DNA of 64,000 nt, from assembly GCF_001650495.1 (NCBI RefSeq), contig NZ_LWCS01000020.1, positions 56,043 through 120,042 of the forward strand. The letters run 5' to 3'. Numbering within the stretch: position 1 is the stretch's first letter; every line of letters begins with the position of its first letter. The notes beneath the pieces are model-generated. The model was not told where the DNA came from and made no database searches. It saw only the letters and a program-made list of their open reading frames with translations. This document shows, in pieces, positions 33,816 to 43,338 of the stretch. The position numbers and the translations under genes are program-made. This DNA comes from Mycolicibacterium iranicum (lineage in GTDB: Bacteria > Actinomycetota > Actinomycetes > Mycobacteriales > Mycobacteriaceae).

Positions 33816-34595
33816 ATGATCGCCGACACCACCCTGGACACCCGGCACGTTCACCGGTGGCGATGGGCGGCCCTCACTCTCGCGGTGGCCCAACTGTTCA
33901 CTCCGGCCGCAATCACTCAGGTGTACGGGGAGTTCCTGTCCACCGGCGCGACGAACCAGGCGCTGATCACCCCCGCGGGATGGGCCTTCTCCATCTGGGG
34001 TGTCATCACACTCTTGTGTGCGCTCACCTGCGCCGCCGTCACGCGCTTCGGACTCAACGCACCATGGGAACGGCAGCTGCTTCGTTGGACATCGTTGGTC
34101 TTCGTGGGCTTCATTGCGTGGCTGCTCGCCGCTGCACAGAACTGGCTGTGGCTCACCGTCGCCATCTTCATCGTGATGGTGACCGCGCTGCTGCGGATCA
34201 TGAGCACGCTGACGCAGAGAGGAGCCACCGCGGCGACGCCGTCATGGCTGCTCAGACTGACCACCGTCACCCTCGGGCTCTATCTCGGCTGGAGCGGTGT
34301 GGCGGTCTTCGCCAACGTCGCGGCGGCGTTGATCGACGGGGGCTGGTCGTCGGATGCCGTGGCTTGGCAGGCCGTCATTCTCGTGGCCGCGGCGGTCGCC
34401 GCCTGCGCACTGACGATGTACCTGCGCGGGACGCCGGGTTACGTGGCAGCCACGCTGTGGGCCCTGGTCGCGATCTCGGTCGGGGCGGCGCAGCGCGGAT
34501 CGACGCTGCTTGCCGGCATGTCGGCCGTCGCCGCCGGTGCCGTAGTCGCGGCTGCGATCGTGGCCGTCGTCATCCGGGGTACTGGTCGAGGCTGA
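33816..34595 (+). CDS. Polytopic membrane protein, TspO/MBR-related
   Basis: 259-aa membrane protein with seven predicted helices. The ITPAGWAFSIWGVITLLCAL motif, the FIAWLLAAAQNWLWLTVAIF region and the LYLGWSGVAVFANVAAALI block are typical of bacterial TspO/MBR-related proteins of unknown role that are larger than classical TspO. Tryptophans are clustered at the helix ends. Good ribosome site GAGAGAAGGA before the ATG. No partner gene is evident; ligand and function are unknown. Confidence 0.65.
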   Translation: MIADTTLDTRHVHRWRWAALTLAVAQLFTPAAITQVYGEFLSTGATNQALITPAGWAFSIWGVITLLCALTCAAVTRFGLNAPWERQLLRWTSLVFVGFIAWLLAAAQNWLWLTVAIFIVMVTALLRIMSTLTQRGATAATPSWLLRLTTVTLGLYLGWSGVAVFANVAAALIDGGWSSDAVAWQAVILVAAAVAACALTMYLRGTPGYVAATLWALVAISVGAAQRGSTLLAGMSAVAAGAVVAAAIVAVVIRGTGRG

Positions 34596-34682
34596 AGACC
34601 GAGGTGGCAGCCGGCAGGTACATCTCGATCCCGCTGCCCAGCGGGCGCCCCCAACCCGAAGAAGATTGAGCAGAAGTCCGAC

Positions 34683-36167
34683 TCATACGCGATCACCCAG
34701 AGTGGAATTCAGCTCAGCATACCGCTGCGGCGAGCGGGCTCTGATGACGTAGGCACCGACAATGCCGATCAGTAGTGATGCGAAAAGCATTGCTGTGAAG
34801 GATATCTGAAGCCAACCACCACCGCCGAGCAACACGTCCATGCCCGTTACCGCATACCAGAGGAACGGGAGCAGGCCCGCGATTCCGAGCAGAGGGGCGA
34901 TGAAGGTGTTCCAGGGCCGCTTGTCGACGTCGGAGCGGCGGAAGAACACAAAGATCGCGACGCTGGCGATGGTCTGCAGCAGAATGATGCCCGCGGCCCC
35001 CACCCCGGTCCACCAGGTGAACAACGTGGCGTAGGGGTCGAGGCCCAGTACGGCGAAGATCGCGACGACGACGGCGACCATCGCGATCTGGACGTAGCAG
35101 GCCAGCGCAGGGGACTGCCGGCGTGGGTGCGTGGTGCCGAGTCGGGCCCAGATGACTCCCTGGCGCCCCAACGAGTAGAGGTAGCGGGCGACGTTGTTGT
35201 GAAAGGTCAGGATGGCGGCGAAAAGGCTCGTGATGACGAGCAGCTGAAAAGCCTCTGTTCCCACTCGACCCAGCGCTGTGTCACTGACAGCGAACACCAG
35301 GTTGCCTCCCTCGGTCTCGGCCAGGTCCACCACCTTGTCGACCCCGACGGAATTGACAATCAGGAACGCGGTGACGGCGTAGAAGACACCCATGAAGATC
35401 ACAGCCGCGTAGGTGGCTCGCGGAACGGTGCGTTTCGGGTCTTTGGCTTCCTCACCGTAGATTGCGGTGCCTTCGAACCCGATGAAGGATGCGTGAGCGA
35501 ACATCAGCGCGACGCCGATGGCGCCGGCGAAGACTGCTGACGGAGCGAACGGCTCGAAGGAGTAGTCGCTGACCGGAGTGGGCGAGTTGAGAAGTATGCC
35601 GATGTTCAGGATCACGATGACGCCGGTCTCCAGGGTGAGCAGCACCGCGAGAACCCGGGCTCCGGCGTGGATCTGCCGGACGCCGAGGAACAGCGAGGCC
35701 CCCATGGCCAGGAATGAGAACACCCACCACGGGATGCTGGCCCCGCTGTGCTTGTTCACGAATTCCGCTGCGTAGTAGCCGAACCCGCCGATGACACCGA
35801 GCTGGATCGCGTTGTAGGCGAAGATGGCCAGCGACGCCGAGCCGAGTCCCATGGGCCTTCCCAGGCCTCGGGTGATGAAGGCGTAGAACGCGCCCGCGTT
35901 GGTGATGTGCTTGCTCATGGCTACATAACCGACGGCGAAAAGGGTAAGCACCAATGCCACCAGGACGAACACGCCTGCGATGCCGATCCCGTTACCGGCA
36001 CCGATGATCACCGGGAACAGCGCCACCACGACGGTCAATGGCGCCGCGGCGGCCACGACGAAGAACACGATGCCGAGCACGCCGATCTGATTGCGCGCGA
36101 GGCCTGTTGAACCGTCAGGAGAGTCTTTGACGGTGGCCAGCGGGGCGGGGTCGTCCTGATGGAGCAT
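34683..36167 (-). CDS. APC-superfamily amino acid/amine permease
   Basis: Amino acid-polyamine-organocation transporter of 494 aa with 12 helices. The first helix carries GVLGIVFFVVAAAAPLTVVV and the third the SKHITNAGAFYAFITRGLGR motif. FIGFEGTAIYGEEAKDPKRT is the conserved APC signature. It is the last gene of the minus-strand operon (aldehyde dehydrogenase, HapK-like, FAD oxidoreductase, permease), 20 bp after the FAD gene. It likely imports the amine or amino acid degraded by the island. Confidence 0.9.
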   Translation of the reverse strand: MLHQDDPAPLATVKDSPDGSTGLARNQIGVLGIVFFVVAAAAPLTVVVALFPVIIGAGNGIGIAGVFVLVALVLTLFAVGYVAMSKHITNAGAFYAFITRGLGRPMGLGSASLAIFAYNAIQLGVIGGFGYYAAEFVNKHSGASIPWWVFSFLAMGASLFLGVRQIHAGARVLAVLLTLETGVIVILNIGILLNSPTPVSDYSFEPFAPSAVFAGAIGVALMFAHASFIGFEGTAIYGEEAKDPKRTVPRATYAAVIFMGVFYAVTAFLIVNSVGVDKVVDLAETEGGNLVFAVSDTALGRVGTEAFQLLVITSLFAAILTFHNNVARYLYSLGRQGVIWARLGTTHPRRQSPALACYVQIAMVAVVVAIFAVLGLDPYATLFTWWTGVGAAGIILLQTIASVAIFVFFRRSDVDKRPWNTFIAPLLGIAGLLPFLWYAVTGMDVLLGGGGWLQISFTAMLFASLLIGIVGAYVIRARSPQRYAELNSTLGDRV

Positions 36168-36187
36168 GGCGGGTCCTTACTCGACAA

Positions 36188-37921
36188 TCAACGGGTGGTT
36201 TTACTACGGGCGGCGAACTTGACGACCTTTCGCAACGCTGGGTTGGTCGCGACGGTGTAGCCGAGCTTCTTTCCGGTCTTGGTGTCCATCACGGTTTCCA
36301 TGGCGCGGTCGATGACGCTGGCTCTGGGTGCTGGACCGACGCGGTCGGCGGTAGGAGCGGGGGTGCCGTTGAGGTCGGCGATGACGACCTGGGCCGCGTT
36401 GTGGCCGTTGGCGCCCATGACGCCGCCGCCGGGGTGGGTGCCTGACCCGCACAGGTAGTAGTTGTCCACGGTGGTCCGATAGTCGGCGAGTTCCGGCGTC
36501 GGACGATTGTTGAACAGCTGGTCGAAGAACATCGCGCCGTGGAAGATGTTGCCGCCGGTCAGTCCGTAGTCCCGCTCCAGGTCCTTCGGCGTGATGATGA
36601 CGCGCTCGAGGATGTGACCTCGCAGGTTGGGTGCGTATCTGAACAACACTTCGAGCACTCTGTCGGCCCACTCGTCACGGATGGTGTCCCAGTCGGTGCC
36701 GGCCAGCTCAAACGGAAGTTGTTGCACCCCAAGGGTCATGGTGTGCCTGCCTACCGGGGCAAGGGTTGAGTCATGCGTGGACTGGATGACGGCCTCGATG
36801 ACGAAATCCTCGGGGATCTCACCGCGGCGCTCGGCTTCCCACGCCCGCTCGAAGTTCTCGATCGAAGCGCCCATGATGGCCTGGGCCTGGTGCTGGGGTC
36901 CCTGTACCCCGGCGGGAAAGCCGATGTAATCTGGCAATTCATCGATCAGCAGGTGAATGCGGGCCATCGAGCCGCGCGCGTCGTAGTCCTGCAGCTTCGC
37001 CCTGAGCTTGGCATCGACGGCGTTCGCGGGTAGCAGTTGCAGCATGGACCGCTGCGGGTCGGCGTTGGAGATCACCGTCCGCGCGGAGATCACTTCCCCG
37101 TTGGCCAGCTCCACCCCGGTCGCCCGGCCCTTGGCAACCACGACCTGCGCGACCGGCGAGCTCAGTCGAATGGTGGCACCGTGCGCTTCGGCGCTGCGGG
37201 CCATCGCCTGGGTGATGCCGCCCATGCCGCCCTTGACGAAACCCCACTGACCGAGGGTGCCCTTGAACTCGCCCACTGAGTGGTGCCCGTAGACGTAGCC
37301 GGTGCCCGGAGTGGACGGGCCACCCCACACCGAGATCATCCCGAAGAAGGTGAAAAGTCCCTTGATGTGCTCGTTTTCGAAGTAGCGGTCCAGCAGATCC
37401 TTGGTCGAAAGGAGCACCATCTCGTTGAAGAGGTCCTCGGCGCCGGCCGCTTCGAACGCCGCCAGCACCTGGGAGCGGCTGGGCGCCGGTGACATCAGGA
37501 AAGGCGTCAGGATCGATGCGAACTTCTTGACCCGCAAACCGAACTCGAGGAAGGCGCCGGCATCGGCCTTCGAGAACTTCTCGATCTCCTTGAGCGTCTT
37601 GTCCATGTCCTTCCAGATGAACAGGTGACTGCCGTCCGGGAAGATGCTGACCTCGTTGGCCTCGGTCTGATACATCTGCAGCCCGTACCGCTCCAATTCG
37701 AGGTCGGCGATGATCTCCGGCCGCAGCAGGCTGGCGATGAAGGCGCACGAGGACCACGTGGAGCCAGGGATCAGTTGCTCGCTGGTGCAGGCGCCGCCGA
37801 CGACGTCGCGAGCTTCGACAACCAGAACCTTCTTGCCGGCGCGGGCGAGGTAGCCCGCGGTGATCAGGCCGTTGTGGCCGGCGCCGATGATGATCGCGTC
37901 GTAGGTGGTGGGATTGGTCAT
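36188..37921 (-). CDS. FAD-dependent oxidoreductase, phytoene desaturase/PYROXD2-like
   Basis: Large FAD amine-oxidase/desaturase-superfamily protein of 577 aa. It starts with DAIIIGAGHNGLITAGYLAR and the VVEARDVVGGACTSEQ loop, has YVYGHHSVGEFKGTLGQWGF and VKGGMGGITQAMA in the middle, and ends with YYLCGSGTHPGGGVMGANGH, the FAD-binding motif typical of the CrtI-like NAD(P)/FAD oxidoreductases close to human PYROXD2. The start at 37921 overlaps the HapK-like gene by 4 bp. The substrate is unknown; no carotenoid genes are nearby. Confidence 0.87.
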   Translation of the reverse strand: MTNPTTYDAIIIGAGHNGLITAGYLARAGKKVLVVEARDVVGGACTSEQLIPGSTWSSCAFIASLLRPEIIADLELERYGLQMYQTEANEVSIFPDGSHLFIWKDMDKTLKEIEKFSKADAGAFLEFGLRVKKFASILTPFLMSPAPSRSQVLAAFEAAGAEDLFNEMVLLSTKDLLDRYFENEHIKGLFTFFGMISVWGGPSTPGTGYVYGHHSVGEFKGTLGQWGFVKGGMGGITQAMARSAEAHGATIRLSSPVAQVVVAKGRATGVELANGEVISARTVISNADPQRSMLQLLPANAVDAKLRAKLQDYDARGSMARIHLLIDELPDYIGFPAGVQGPQHQAQAIMGASIENFERAWEAERRGEIPEDFVIEAVIQSTHDSTLAPVGRHTMTLGVQQLPFELAGTDWDTIRDEWADRVLEVLFRYAPNLRGHILERVIITPKDLERDYGLTGGNIFHGAMFFDQLFNNRPTPELADYRTTVDNYYLCGSGTHPGGGVMGANGHNAAQVVIADLNGTPAPTADRVGPAPRASVIDRAMETVMDTKTGKKLGYTVATNPALRKVVKFAARSKTTR

Positions 37922-38262
37922 GGCAGTTCTCCAGGAATGGCGGTGGTGAAGTAGGTGCGGACAGTGGCGGGGTCGACCAGCGCATCGAAGCCCTCGATGA
38001 CAGGCTTCAACGTGGGATGGTTGTCGCGAAGTTGTTCCCACTCCGCCCAGTCGGCCACCTCCATGACTTCCAGGATGTCCGCGGGAGCTCCGTCGGGGGC
38101 ATCGGTGACGCGAAAGGCTTCGAACCGCCGGACGATGCCGCTGTGCGCCAGGCACGTCGGGCGATCCACCTCGGAGGAGAAGCGCTCGAACTCGGCAGGG
38201 TCGACCCCGGGCAGCATGGAGAACAGGTTCACAGCGACAACGTGACGACGGGGTTCAGTCAT
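37918..38262 (-). CDS. HapK/RedY-like dimeric alpha-beta barrel protein
   Basis: 114-aa protein of the RedY/HapK type, first seen in prodigiosin clusters. It reads VVAVNLFSMLPGVDPAEFER, has a VDRPTCLAHSGIVRRFEAFRV region and ends TYFTTAIPGELP. The fold is probably a ferredoxin-like dimer. It lies between the aldehyde dehydrogenase and the FAD oxidoreductase and overlaps the latter by 4 bp, so it may be an accessory subunit or isomerase for that enzyme. The activity is unknown. Confidence 0.68.
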   Translation of the reverse strand: MTEPRRHVVAVNLFSMLPGVDPAEFERFSSEVDRPTCLAHSGIVRRFEAFRVTDAPDGAPADILEVMEVADWAEWEQLRDNHPTLKPVIEGFDALVDPATVRTYFTTAIPGELP

Positions 38263-38290
38263 GACGAGGCTCCAAAGTTACTGATGTGAT

Positions 38291-39724
38291 TCATGATTCG
38301 AGGTTGATCATGATGTGCTTGATCTCGGTGTACTCCTCGACCGAGTAGATCGACATGTCGTTGCCGTGGCCTGACTGCTTGAACCCGCCATGAGGCATTT
38401 CCGACACGATGGGCAGGTGATCGTTGATCCATACGGTGCCGAACTGGAGCTTGCGGGCAGCCCGCATCGCCCGGCCGACATCGCGGGTGAACACCGACGC
38501 CGCCAGTCCGTACTCGACGTCGTTGGCCCAGGCGAAAGCCTGCGTTTCGTCGGCGAATCGCGTGGTGGTGACCACAGGTCCGAACACCTCCTTCTGGACG
38601 ATCTCGGAATCCTGCGCGGCGTCGATGACCAGTGACGGCTTGTACCAGAATCCGGGTCCGCTGCCGATGCCGCCGACGGCGAGGCTGGCGGGACCAGAGG
38701 CGGTCGCGCGGTCGACGAAGCCCGCGACGCGATCACGCTGACGCTCCGAAATCACCGGCCCCATCTCCGTGGATTCCAAGTCGGGCCGTCCCATGGCCAC
38801 TTTGCCGACAGCGCTGGTCAATTCGGTGACGAACTCGTCGTAGATGCCGTCAGCGATGTACACCCGCGACGCGGCCATGCAGTCCTGGCCTGAGTTGCCG
38901 TAGCCGCCTTCGCAGATCTTTTTGATCGCCAGCTCGGTGTCGCAGTCATCGAACACCAGAACCGGTGCTTTACCGCCCAATTCGAGGTGCAGGCGCTTGA
39001 GATTGTCGGCACCGGCGCGCGCGACGATCTTGCCGGTGGCGGTGTCACCGGTCAGCGAGCTCATCCGGACCCGCGGATGCGAGGTCAATGCAGCCCCGAC
39101 GGTGTCACCGTGGCCGGTGACGACGTTGAAGACTCCCGGGGGGAAGATGTCGGCGGCCAGCTCTGCCAGTCGCAACGTCGTCAGTGGTGTTTGTTCACTT
39201 GGTTTGAGCACCAGGGTGTTTCCGGTCACCAGTGCCGGGCAGATCTTCCAGATGGCCATCACCAAGGGAAAATTCCAGGGCGCGACGCTGCCGACCACGC
39301 CGAGCGGATCGCGTCGGATGATGCTGGTGTGCGTGGGTGAATACTCGCCGGCCGCACGGCCTTCGAGCACGCGGGCGGCGCCTGCGAAGAAGCGCATGTT
39401 GTCCACACCGAAGGGGATCTCGTCGCGCGCGATCGCGATGGGCTTGCCGACGTTCTGCGATTCCAGCTGCGCGAACTCCTCGGCATGCGCCTCCAGGTGG
39501 TCGGCGAGCTTGAGGATCAACGAAGCCCGGTGTCCCGGTGTGGTAGCGGCCCAGTCGTCGAAGGCAGCCTCGGCGGCAGTCACTGCCCGATCCACGTCGG
39601 TGGCATCGCCGAGGGGCACGGTGGCGATCTGCTCGCCGTTCGCGGGATTGATGACCGCTTCCGTTGCGCCACTTGCCGCTGAAACGTGTTCGCCCGCCAC
39701 AAACATGAGCTGGACGTCTGCCAT
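38291..39724 (-). CDS. NAD(P)-dependent aldehyde dehydrogenase (gamma-aminobutyraldehyde dehydrogenase-like)
   Basis: Aldehyde dehydrogenase of 477 aa oxidising an aldehyde, probably an amino-aldehyde, to the acid. Catalytic residues are visible in the NAD site [12 protein letters not shown], the general base Glu in [14 protein letters not shown] and the nucleophile Cys in [31 protein letters not shown] near the end resembles PatD. It is the first gene of the minus-strand operon. The ATG at 39724 is preferred over an upstream in-frame start. A GntR-type operator candidate lies 48-70 bp upstream. Confidence 0.9.
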   Translation of the reverse strand: MADVQLMFVAGEHVSAASGATEAVINPANGEQIATVPLGDATDVDRAVTAAEAAFDDWAATTPGHRASLILKLADHLEAHAEEFAQLESQNVGKPIAIARDEIPFGVDNMRFFAGAARVLEGRAAGEYSPTHTSIIRRDPLGVVGSVAPWNFPLVMAIWKICPALVTGNTLVLKPSEQTPLTTLRLAELAADIFPPGVFNVVTGHGDTVGAALTSHPRVRMSSLTGDTATGKIVARAGADNLKRLHLELGGKAPVLVFDDCDTELAIKKICEGGYGNSGQDCMAASRVYIADGIYDEFVTELTSAVGKVAMGRPDLESTEMGPVISERQRDRVAGFVDRATASGPASLAVGGIGSGPGFWYKPSLVIDAAQDSEIVQKEVFGPVVTTTRFADETQAFAWANDVEYGLAASVFTRDVGRAMRAARKLQFGTVWINDHLPIVSEMPHGGFKQSGHGNDMSIYSVEEYTEIKHIMINLES

Positions 39725-39771
39725 GTGAGGTAACTCCAAACCGGGGCCGACGGCGCGGCCAAGACCGCTCG

Positions 39772-39794
39772 TGCCCTATTGTTGAACAGTTGAT
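39772..39794. promoter_or_regulatory. Candidate GntR/FCD operator, copy 1
   Basis: 23-bp block TGCCCTATTGTTGAACAGTTGAT (its first 20 bases cover 39772-39791) with the palindromic core TGTTGAACA at 39780-39788. It matches the block at 40702-40724 at 20 of 23 positions. It lies in front of the aldehyde dehydrogenase operon. Confidence 0.6.
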
Positions 39795-39948
39795 ATGGAG
39801 AACTTAAGCACAGCAGGGAAGTGGACGCAAGATAAACGGCGTGAAAATCGTGGCCCGCCGCCGCGGGCACCATCGAAACGCGTTGGAACAGCATGCAAGC
39901 CAGGGAAATCAGGCTCGGGCGGCCAACTCTCCGTCGGCCAGAAGAGGA

Positions 39949-40626
39949 CTATCCAGCTGATCGCGCGGCGAGGATCTTGCGTACCTCGTCGCGGTTTTCC
40001 GTGATGATCTGGGCGATTGTGTCGCGCGCTTTCTGGGCGTCGCGAGCGGCGAACGCGGTCACGATCCGTTGGTGCTCGTCCAGAAGGCCTGAGTCGGCTT
40101 CGTATTCGTGGTGATCCAGATTCAACACCAGCAGGAAGTAGCGCAGGTCTGCCAAGAGTTCGGAGTAGAACTTGTCCAGACGCGGGCTGTTCATGATTCC
40201 GACGATGGCTCGGTGGATCGCCAGATCCTTTTCGACGATGGTGCGAGGATCCTCCGTCAGCAGGGCCGCCTTGAATTCCTCCATCGCGGCGAGCAGCGGT
40301 GACAGGTCGGTGTCGGGACCCAGGGACGTTGCGGCTGCGGTCTCGAGATGCAACCGGGCGCGGTAGATATCGAGGACCTCGTCGTCGGAGGGGTCCCAGA
40401 CGACGAGGCCCCGATTGAAGGTGTATCGGACGAGCCCGGTCCCCTGCAGGAGGCGCACAGCTTCTCGTACCGTGTTGCGGGAGATGCCGAGCGCGTCGGC
40501 AACCACGCTCTCGCGGATACGTTCGCCGGGCTTCAGCTCACCTTCGAGGATCATGTCCATCAGGCCGTCGGCGATCTGCTGCGCGCTGCTGCGCCCGACG
40601 ATCTGAATCCGGTCTGCTACCGACAT
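39949..40626 (-). CDS. GntR-family (FadR/FCD) transcriptional regulator
   Basis: Regulator with an N-terminal winged HTH (IADGLMDMILEGELKPGERI, then DALGISRNTVREAVRLLQGTG) and a C-terminal FCD effector domain containing metal-binding type residues (EKDLAIHRAIV and LLDEHQRIVTAF). I choose the ATG at 40626 (225 aa) because the operator core TGTTGAACA lies at 40643-40651, inside the optional 14-residue N-terminal extension (ATG 40668) of unlikely sequence. It sits between the two catabolic operons it probably controls. Confidence 0.87.
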   Translation of the reverse strand: MSVADRIQIVGRSSAQQIADGLMDMILEGELKPGERIRESVVADALGISRNTVREAVRLLQGTGLVRYTFNRGLVVWDPSDDEVLDIYRARLHLETAAATSLGPDTDLSPLLAAMEEFKAALLTEDPRTIVEKDLAIHRAIVGIMNSPRLDKFYSELLADLRYFLLVLNLDHHEYEADSGLLDEHQRIVTAFAARDAQKARDTIAQIITENRDEVRKILAARSAG

Positions 40627-40642
40627 AGCGCCATCGTACAAC

Positions 40643-40651
40643 TGTTCAACA
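40643..40651. promoter_or_regulatory. Candidate GntR/FCD operator, copy 2 (autoregulatory)
   Basis: The core TGTTCAACA (reverse TGTTGAACA, continuing as GTTG on the minus strand) is identical to the core of copy 1 and lies 17 bp upstream of the preferred start of the regulator gene. Confidence 0.55.
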
Positions 40652-40701
40652 TCAGTCCCAGAAATCATCTACGCCGGCAGCGGCCTGCGCTTGTAATATT
40701 T

Positions 40702-40724
40702 TGCCCTAATGTTCTACAGTTGAT
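40702..40724. promoter_or_regulatory. Candidate GntR/FCD operator, copy 3
   Basis: 23-bp block with core TGTTCTACA (40710-40718) preceded by TGCCCTAA and followed by GTTGAT, 20 of 23 identical to copy 1. It lies in front of the kinase/phospho-lyase operon. Confidence 0.6.
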
Positions 40725-40836
40725 CGCATCCAGCCCTGCCGCGGCCACACCTCGACGACGATGCGAAGGAATCCCACCCCGATGATCTACGCCTTCCCCT
40801 GCAGGGCCACGTCGGCGGATCCTCTTGTGCCAGCGG

Positions 40837-41916
40837 GTGGATGACGTGACGCTCGGTTCGGATGTCCTTGCCCAGATCGCGCGCGAATCTGCTCTTGATC
40901 ATGGTGTTGTCCGGTTCCCGCGTGACCGGGTGGTAGAGGAACTGAGGAAGCTATACGGCCTCAGTGGTGAGCTCAACCGCATTCCCACCGAGAAGGACGA
41001 CACGTTCCGACTGACGACGAACAGCGGGCGGTTCCTGGTGAAGATTGCGCCGGCCAGCGAAGACGCCAACATCGTCAACCTGCAATCAGCGGTCATGCGG
41101 CATTTGGAGCGGACGGCCGCGGACATCCCAGCGCAGCGACTCATTCGCGGACTTCACCACCAGCTGGAATCCCCTGTGGTCGATCTCGACGGCAGGACGC
41201 GCATCATGCGTGTCCTGAGCTACCTGGAAGGCGATCTACTGGCCTCGTCGACCCCCGATTCCTCGCAACTCCAACGCGTCGGCACCATGCTTGCGCGGAT
41301 CGACAGCGCCTTGGCCGATTGCCGACATCCGTACGAATCCCGATTGCTCATCTGGGATCTCAAGAATTTCGTGCACATGAAACCGCTCCTCGAGTTCGTC
41401 GCCGACCGCGACGACGAGACAATGGCTGCGTGGGTGTTCGACCAGTTCGAGACCCATGTCGCTCCCCATATCGGTGCACTCGACATGCAGATGATTCATG
41501 GGGACTTCAGTCCGTTCAACGTCGTCGTCGATCCGACATCTGATGATTTCGTCACCGGGGTGATCGACTTCGGTGACGTCGTTTACAGCCCGGTTCTGTT
41601 CGAACTCAGTGTCGCCGTTGCCAATCACGTCGGTGTCGAGCAGCGACATCCTTGGGCCAGTTCGATGGACATACTCCGTGGCTACCGCTCGGTCCGCCCC
41701 TTGGACGACGACATCGTACGTCTTCTCGCCATCACAGGGCCGGCTCGACTGCTGCTGCGGGCACTCATAGTCGGCTGGCGCTCTACCGTCGACCCGCAGA
41801 GTCGCGACTACGGCCTGTCCCATTCGGCGCGTGACTGGGCGAGGCTGCGATCTGCGTTGTCAATATCAAAATCGACCGTCGAAGCCATGCTGTCGACGAC
41901 GGGGACCCCGGCTTAG
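40837..41916 (+). CDS. Aminoglycoside-phosphotransferase-fold small-molecule kinase (hydroxylysine/homoserine kinase-like)
   Basis: ATP- or GTP-dependent kinase of about 359 aa with the APH fold. The nucleotide strands carry IPTEKDDTFRLTTNSGRFLV, the Brenner catalytic motif is MIHGDFSPFNVVVD and the metal-binding motif is GVIDFGDVVYSPVLFEL. The pattern and the pairing with a class III phospho-lyase are those of hydroxylysine kinase (HYKK) and related amino-alcohol kinases, not of antibiotic resistance. The start is uncertain: GTG at 40837 or 40846, or TTG at 40825. The aminotransferase-fold gene follows 20 bp later. Confidence 0.8.
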   Translation: MDDVTLGSDVLAQIARESALDHGVVRFPRDRVVEELRKLYGLSGELNRIPTEKDDTFRLTTNSGRFLVKIAPASEDANIVNLQSAVMRHLERTAADIPAQRLIRGLHHQLESPVVDLDGRTRIMRVLSYLEGDLLASSTPDSSQLQRVGTMLARIDSALADCRHPYESRLLIWDLKNFVHMKPLLEFVADRDDETMAAWVFDQFETHVAPHIGALDMQMIHGDFSPFNVVVDPTSDDFVTGVIDFGDVVYSPVLFELSVAVANHVGVEQRHPWASSMDILRGYRSVRPLDDDIVRLLAITGPARLLLRALIVGWRSTVDPQSRDYGLSHSARDWARLRSALSISKSTVEAMLSTTGTPA

Positions 41917-41936
41917 TTTCCAGGGAAGGAAAACCG

Positions 41937-43292
41937 ATGACCAAAGCCTTCACCGCGAAAGCGTCCGAGCCCATGGTGAACGGGTTTGACCGCGCGCGCA
42001 CCGAGCAACTGCCGGCACGGGCCCGCCGGCAGGTCAGGGATCGCGACCGTCTCCTCGGCCCCGGATATCGGCTCTTCTACGAAGACCCGGTCGAAATCGT
42101 CCGTGGGTCAGGCACTCTGCTGTACGACGCCGACGGCAACGACTACCTCGACGTCTACAACAACGTCACAAGCGTGGGACACTGCCACCCCTACGTCGTC
42201 GACGCCATCCAGCGCCAGCTCACGACACTGAACACCAATACCCGCTACCTCCAACAGTCGATACTCGACTACAGCGAGCAGTTCCTCGCCACGATGCCCG
42301 CCGAACTCGGTCACATCATGTTCACCTGCACGGGTTCTGAGGCCAACGACCTCGCGATGCGGGTAGCGCGCTACCACACGAGGAACCAGGGTGTCATCGT
42401 CACGGCCGGCGCCTATCACGGTCTGACATCCGACGTATCGGCTTTCTCACCGTCCCTGGGCATCGGTGTTCCCCTCGGGCCGCATGTGCGCACCATCAGC
42501 GCACCCGACCAGTTGCGCCTATCGGACGGCGAAGAACTTGTCGCCGCCATGCGTCGCGAGATCCGGTCCGCCATAGCCGATCTAGAGCGGCACGGCTTCG
42601 GCGTTGCCGCGTTCATCGCCGACATGATCTTCTCGTCAGACGGAATCTATGCCGATCCGGCGGGATTCCTCCAGCCCGTCCTCGACGAAGTTCATGCCGC
42701 GGGCGGACTGTTCATCGCCGACGAGGTCCAACCCGGATTCGGGCGGACAGGCCGGCACTGGTGGGGGTTCCAGCGACACGACCTGGTGCCTGACATCGTC
42801 ACCACCGGAAAGCCCATGGGTAACGGCATTCCCGTCGCGGCCGCCGTTTTCCGGCCCGAGCTGCTCGTCGAATTCGGGCGCAACATCCGGTACTTCAACA
42901 CCTTCGGTGGAAACTCGGTCTCCATCGCCGCGGCCCAGGCAGTGCTGGACGTGATCAACAACGAAAAGCTGATCGACAACGCCGAGAACGTCGGCAACTA
43001 CATCTACACCGAGATCACGAAGCTTGCGACTGATTACGACCAGATCGCCGAGGTGCGTGGCGCAGGACTGTTCATCGGAGTCGACATCGTCACCGACCGG
43101 GAGACGAACACTCCTGACGGTGATGCCACGATGCGGATCGTCAATCACATGCGCAGGCGCCGCGTTCTGATCTCGGCGTCCGGACCCCGCGGTAGCGTGC
43201 TCAAAATCCGCCCACCGCTGCCGTTCTCCATTCACGACGCCGATCGGATGCTGCACAACCTCGAAGCTGTGCTCGCCGAGGAGCTTCATTGA
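41937..43292 (+). CDS. Class III PLP enzyme, ethanolamine-phosphate / 5-phosphohydroxylysine phospho-lyase-like
   Basis: PLP-dependent enzyme of 451 aa with the class III aminotransferase fold. The DYLDVYNNVTSVGHCHPYVV and LNTNTRYLQQSILDYSEQF segments and the PLP-Lys motif TTGKPMGNGIPVAA match the AGXT2L subgroup (ETNPPL and PHYKPL), whose members eliminate phosphate and ammonia from phosphorylated amino alcohols to give an aldehyde. The PLP-binding Asp is in FIADEVQPGFGRTG. It follows the kinase, whose product is the natural substrate. Ordinary omega-transaminase activity is the alternative. Confidence 0.83.
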   Translation: MTKAFTAKASEPMVNGFDRARTEQLPARARRQVRDRDRLLGPGYRLFYEDPVEIVRGSGTLLYDADGNDYLDVYNNVTSVGHCHPYVVDAIQRQLTTLNTNTRYLQQSILDYSEQFLATMPAELGHIMFTCTGSEANDLAMRVARYHTRNQGVIVTAGAYHGLTSDVSAFSPSLGIGVPLGPHVRTISAPDQLRLSDGEELVAAMRREIRSAIADLERHGFGVAAFIADMIFSSDGIYADPAGFLQPVLDEVHAAGGLFIADEVQPGFGRTGRHWWGFQRHDLVPDIVTTGKPMGNGIPVAAAVFRPELLVEFGRNIRYFNTFGGNSVSIAAAQAVLDVINNEKLIDNAENVGNYIYTEITKLATDYDQIAEVRGAGLFIGVDIVTDRETNTPDGDATMRIVNHMRRRRVLISASGPRGSVLKIRPPLPFSIHDADRMLHNLEAVLAEELH

Positions 43293-43338
43293 TTCCGAGT
43301 CCGAAGCCTCTCGATGAGGGAACCGAGCCGATCCGCCG

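Noticed and set aside
40837..41916. Aminoglycoside resistance gene
   Set aside because: The fold is that of aminoglycoside kinases, but the close pairing with a phospho-lyase and catabolic genes points to a metabolic small-molecule kinase.
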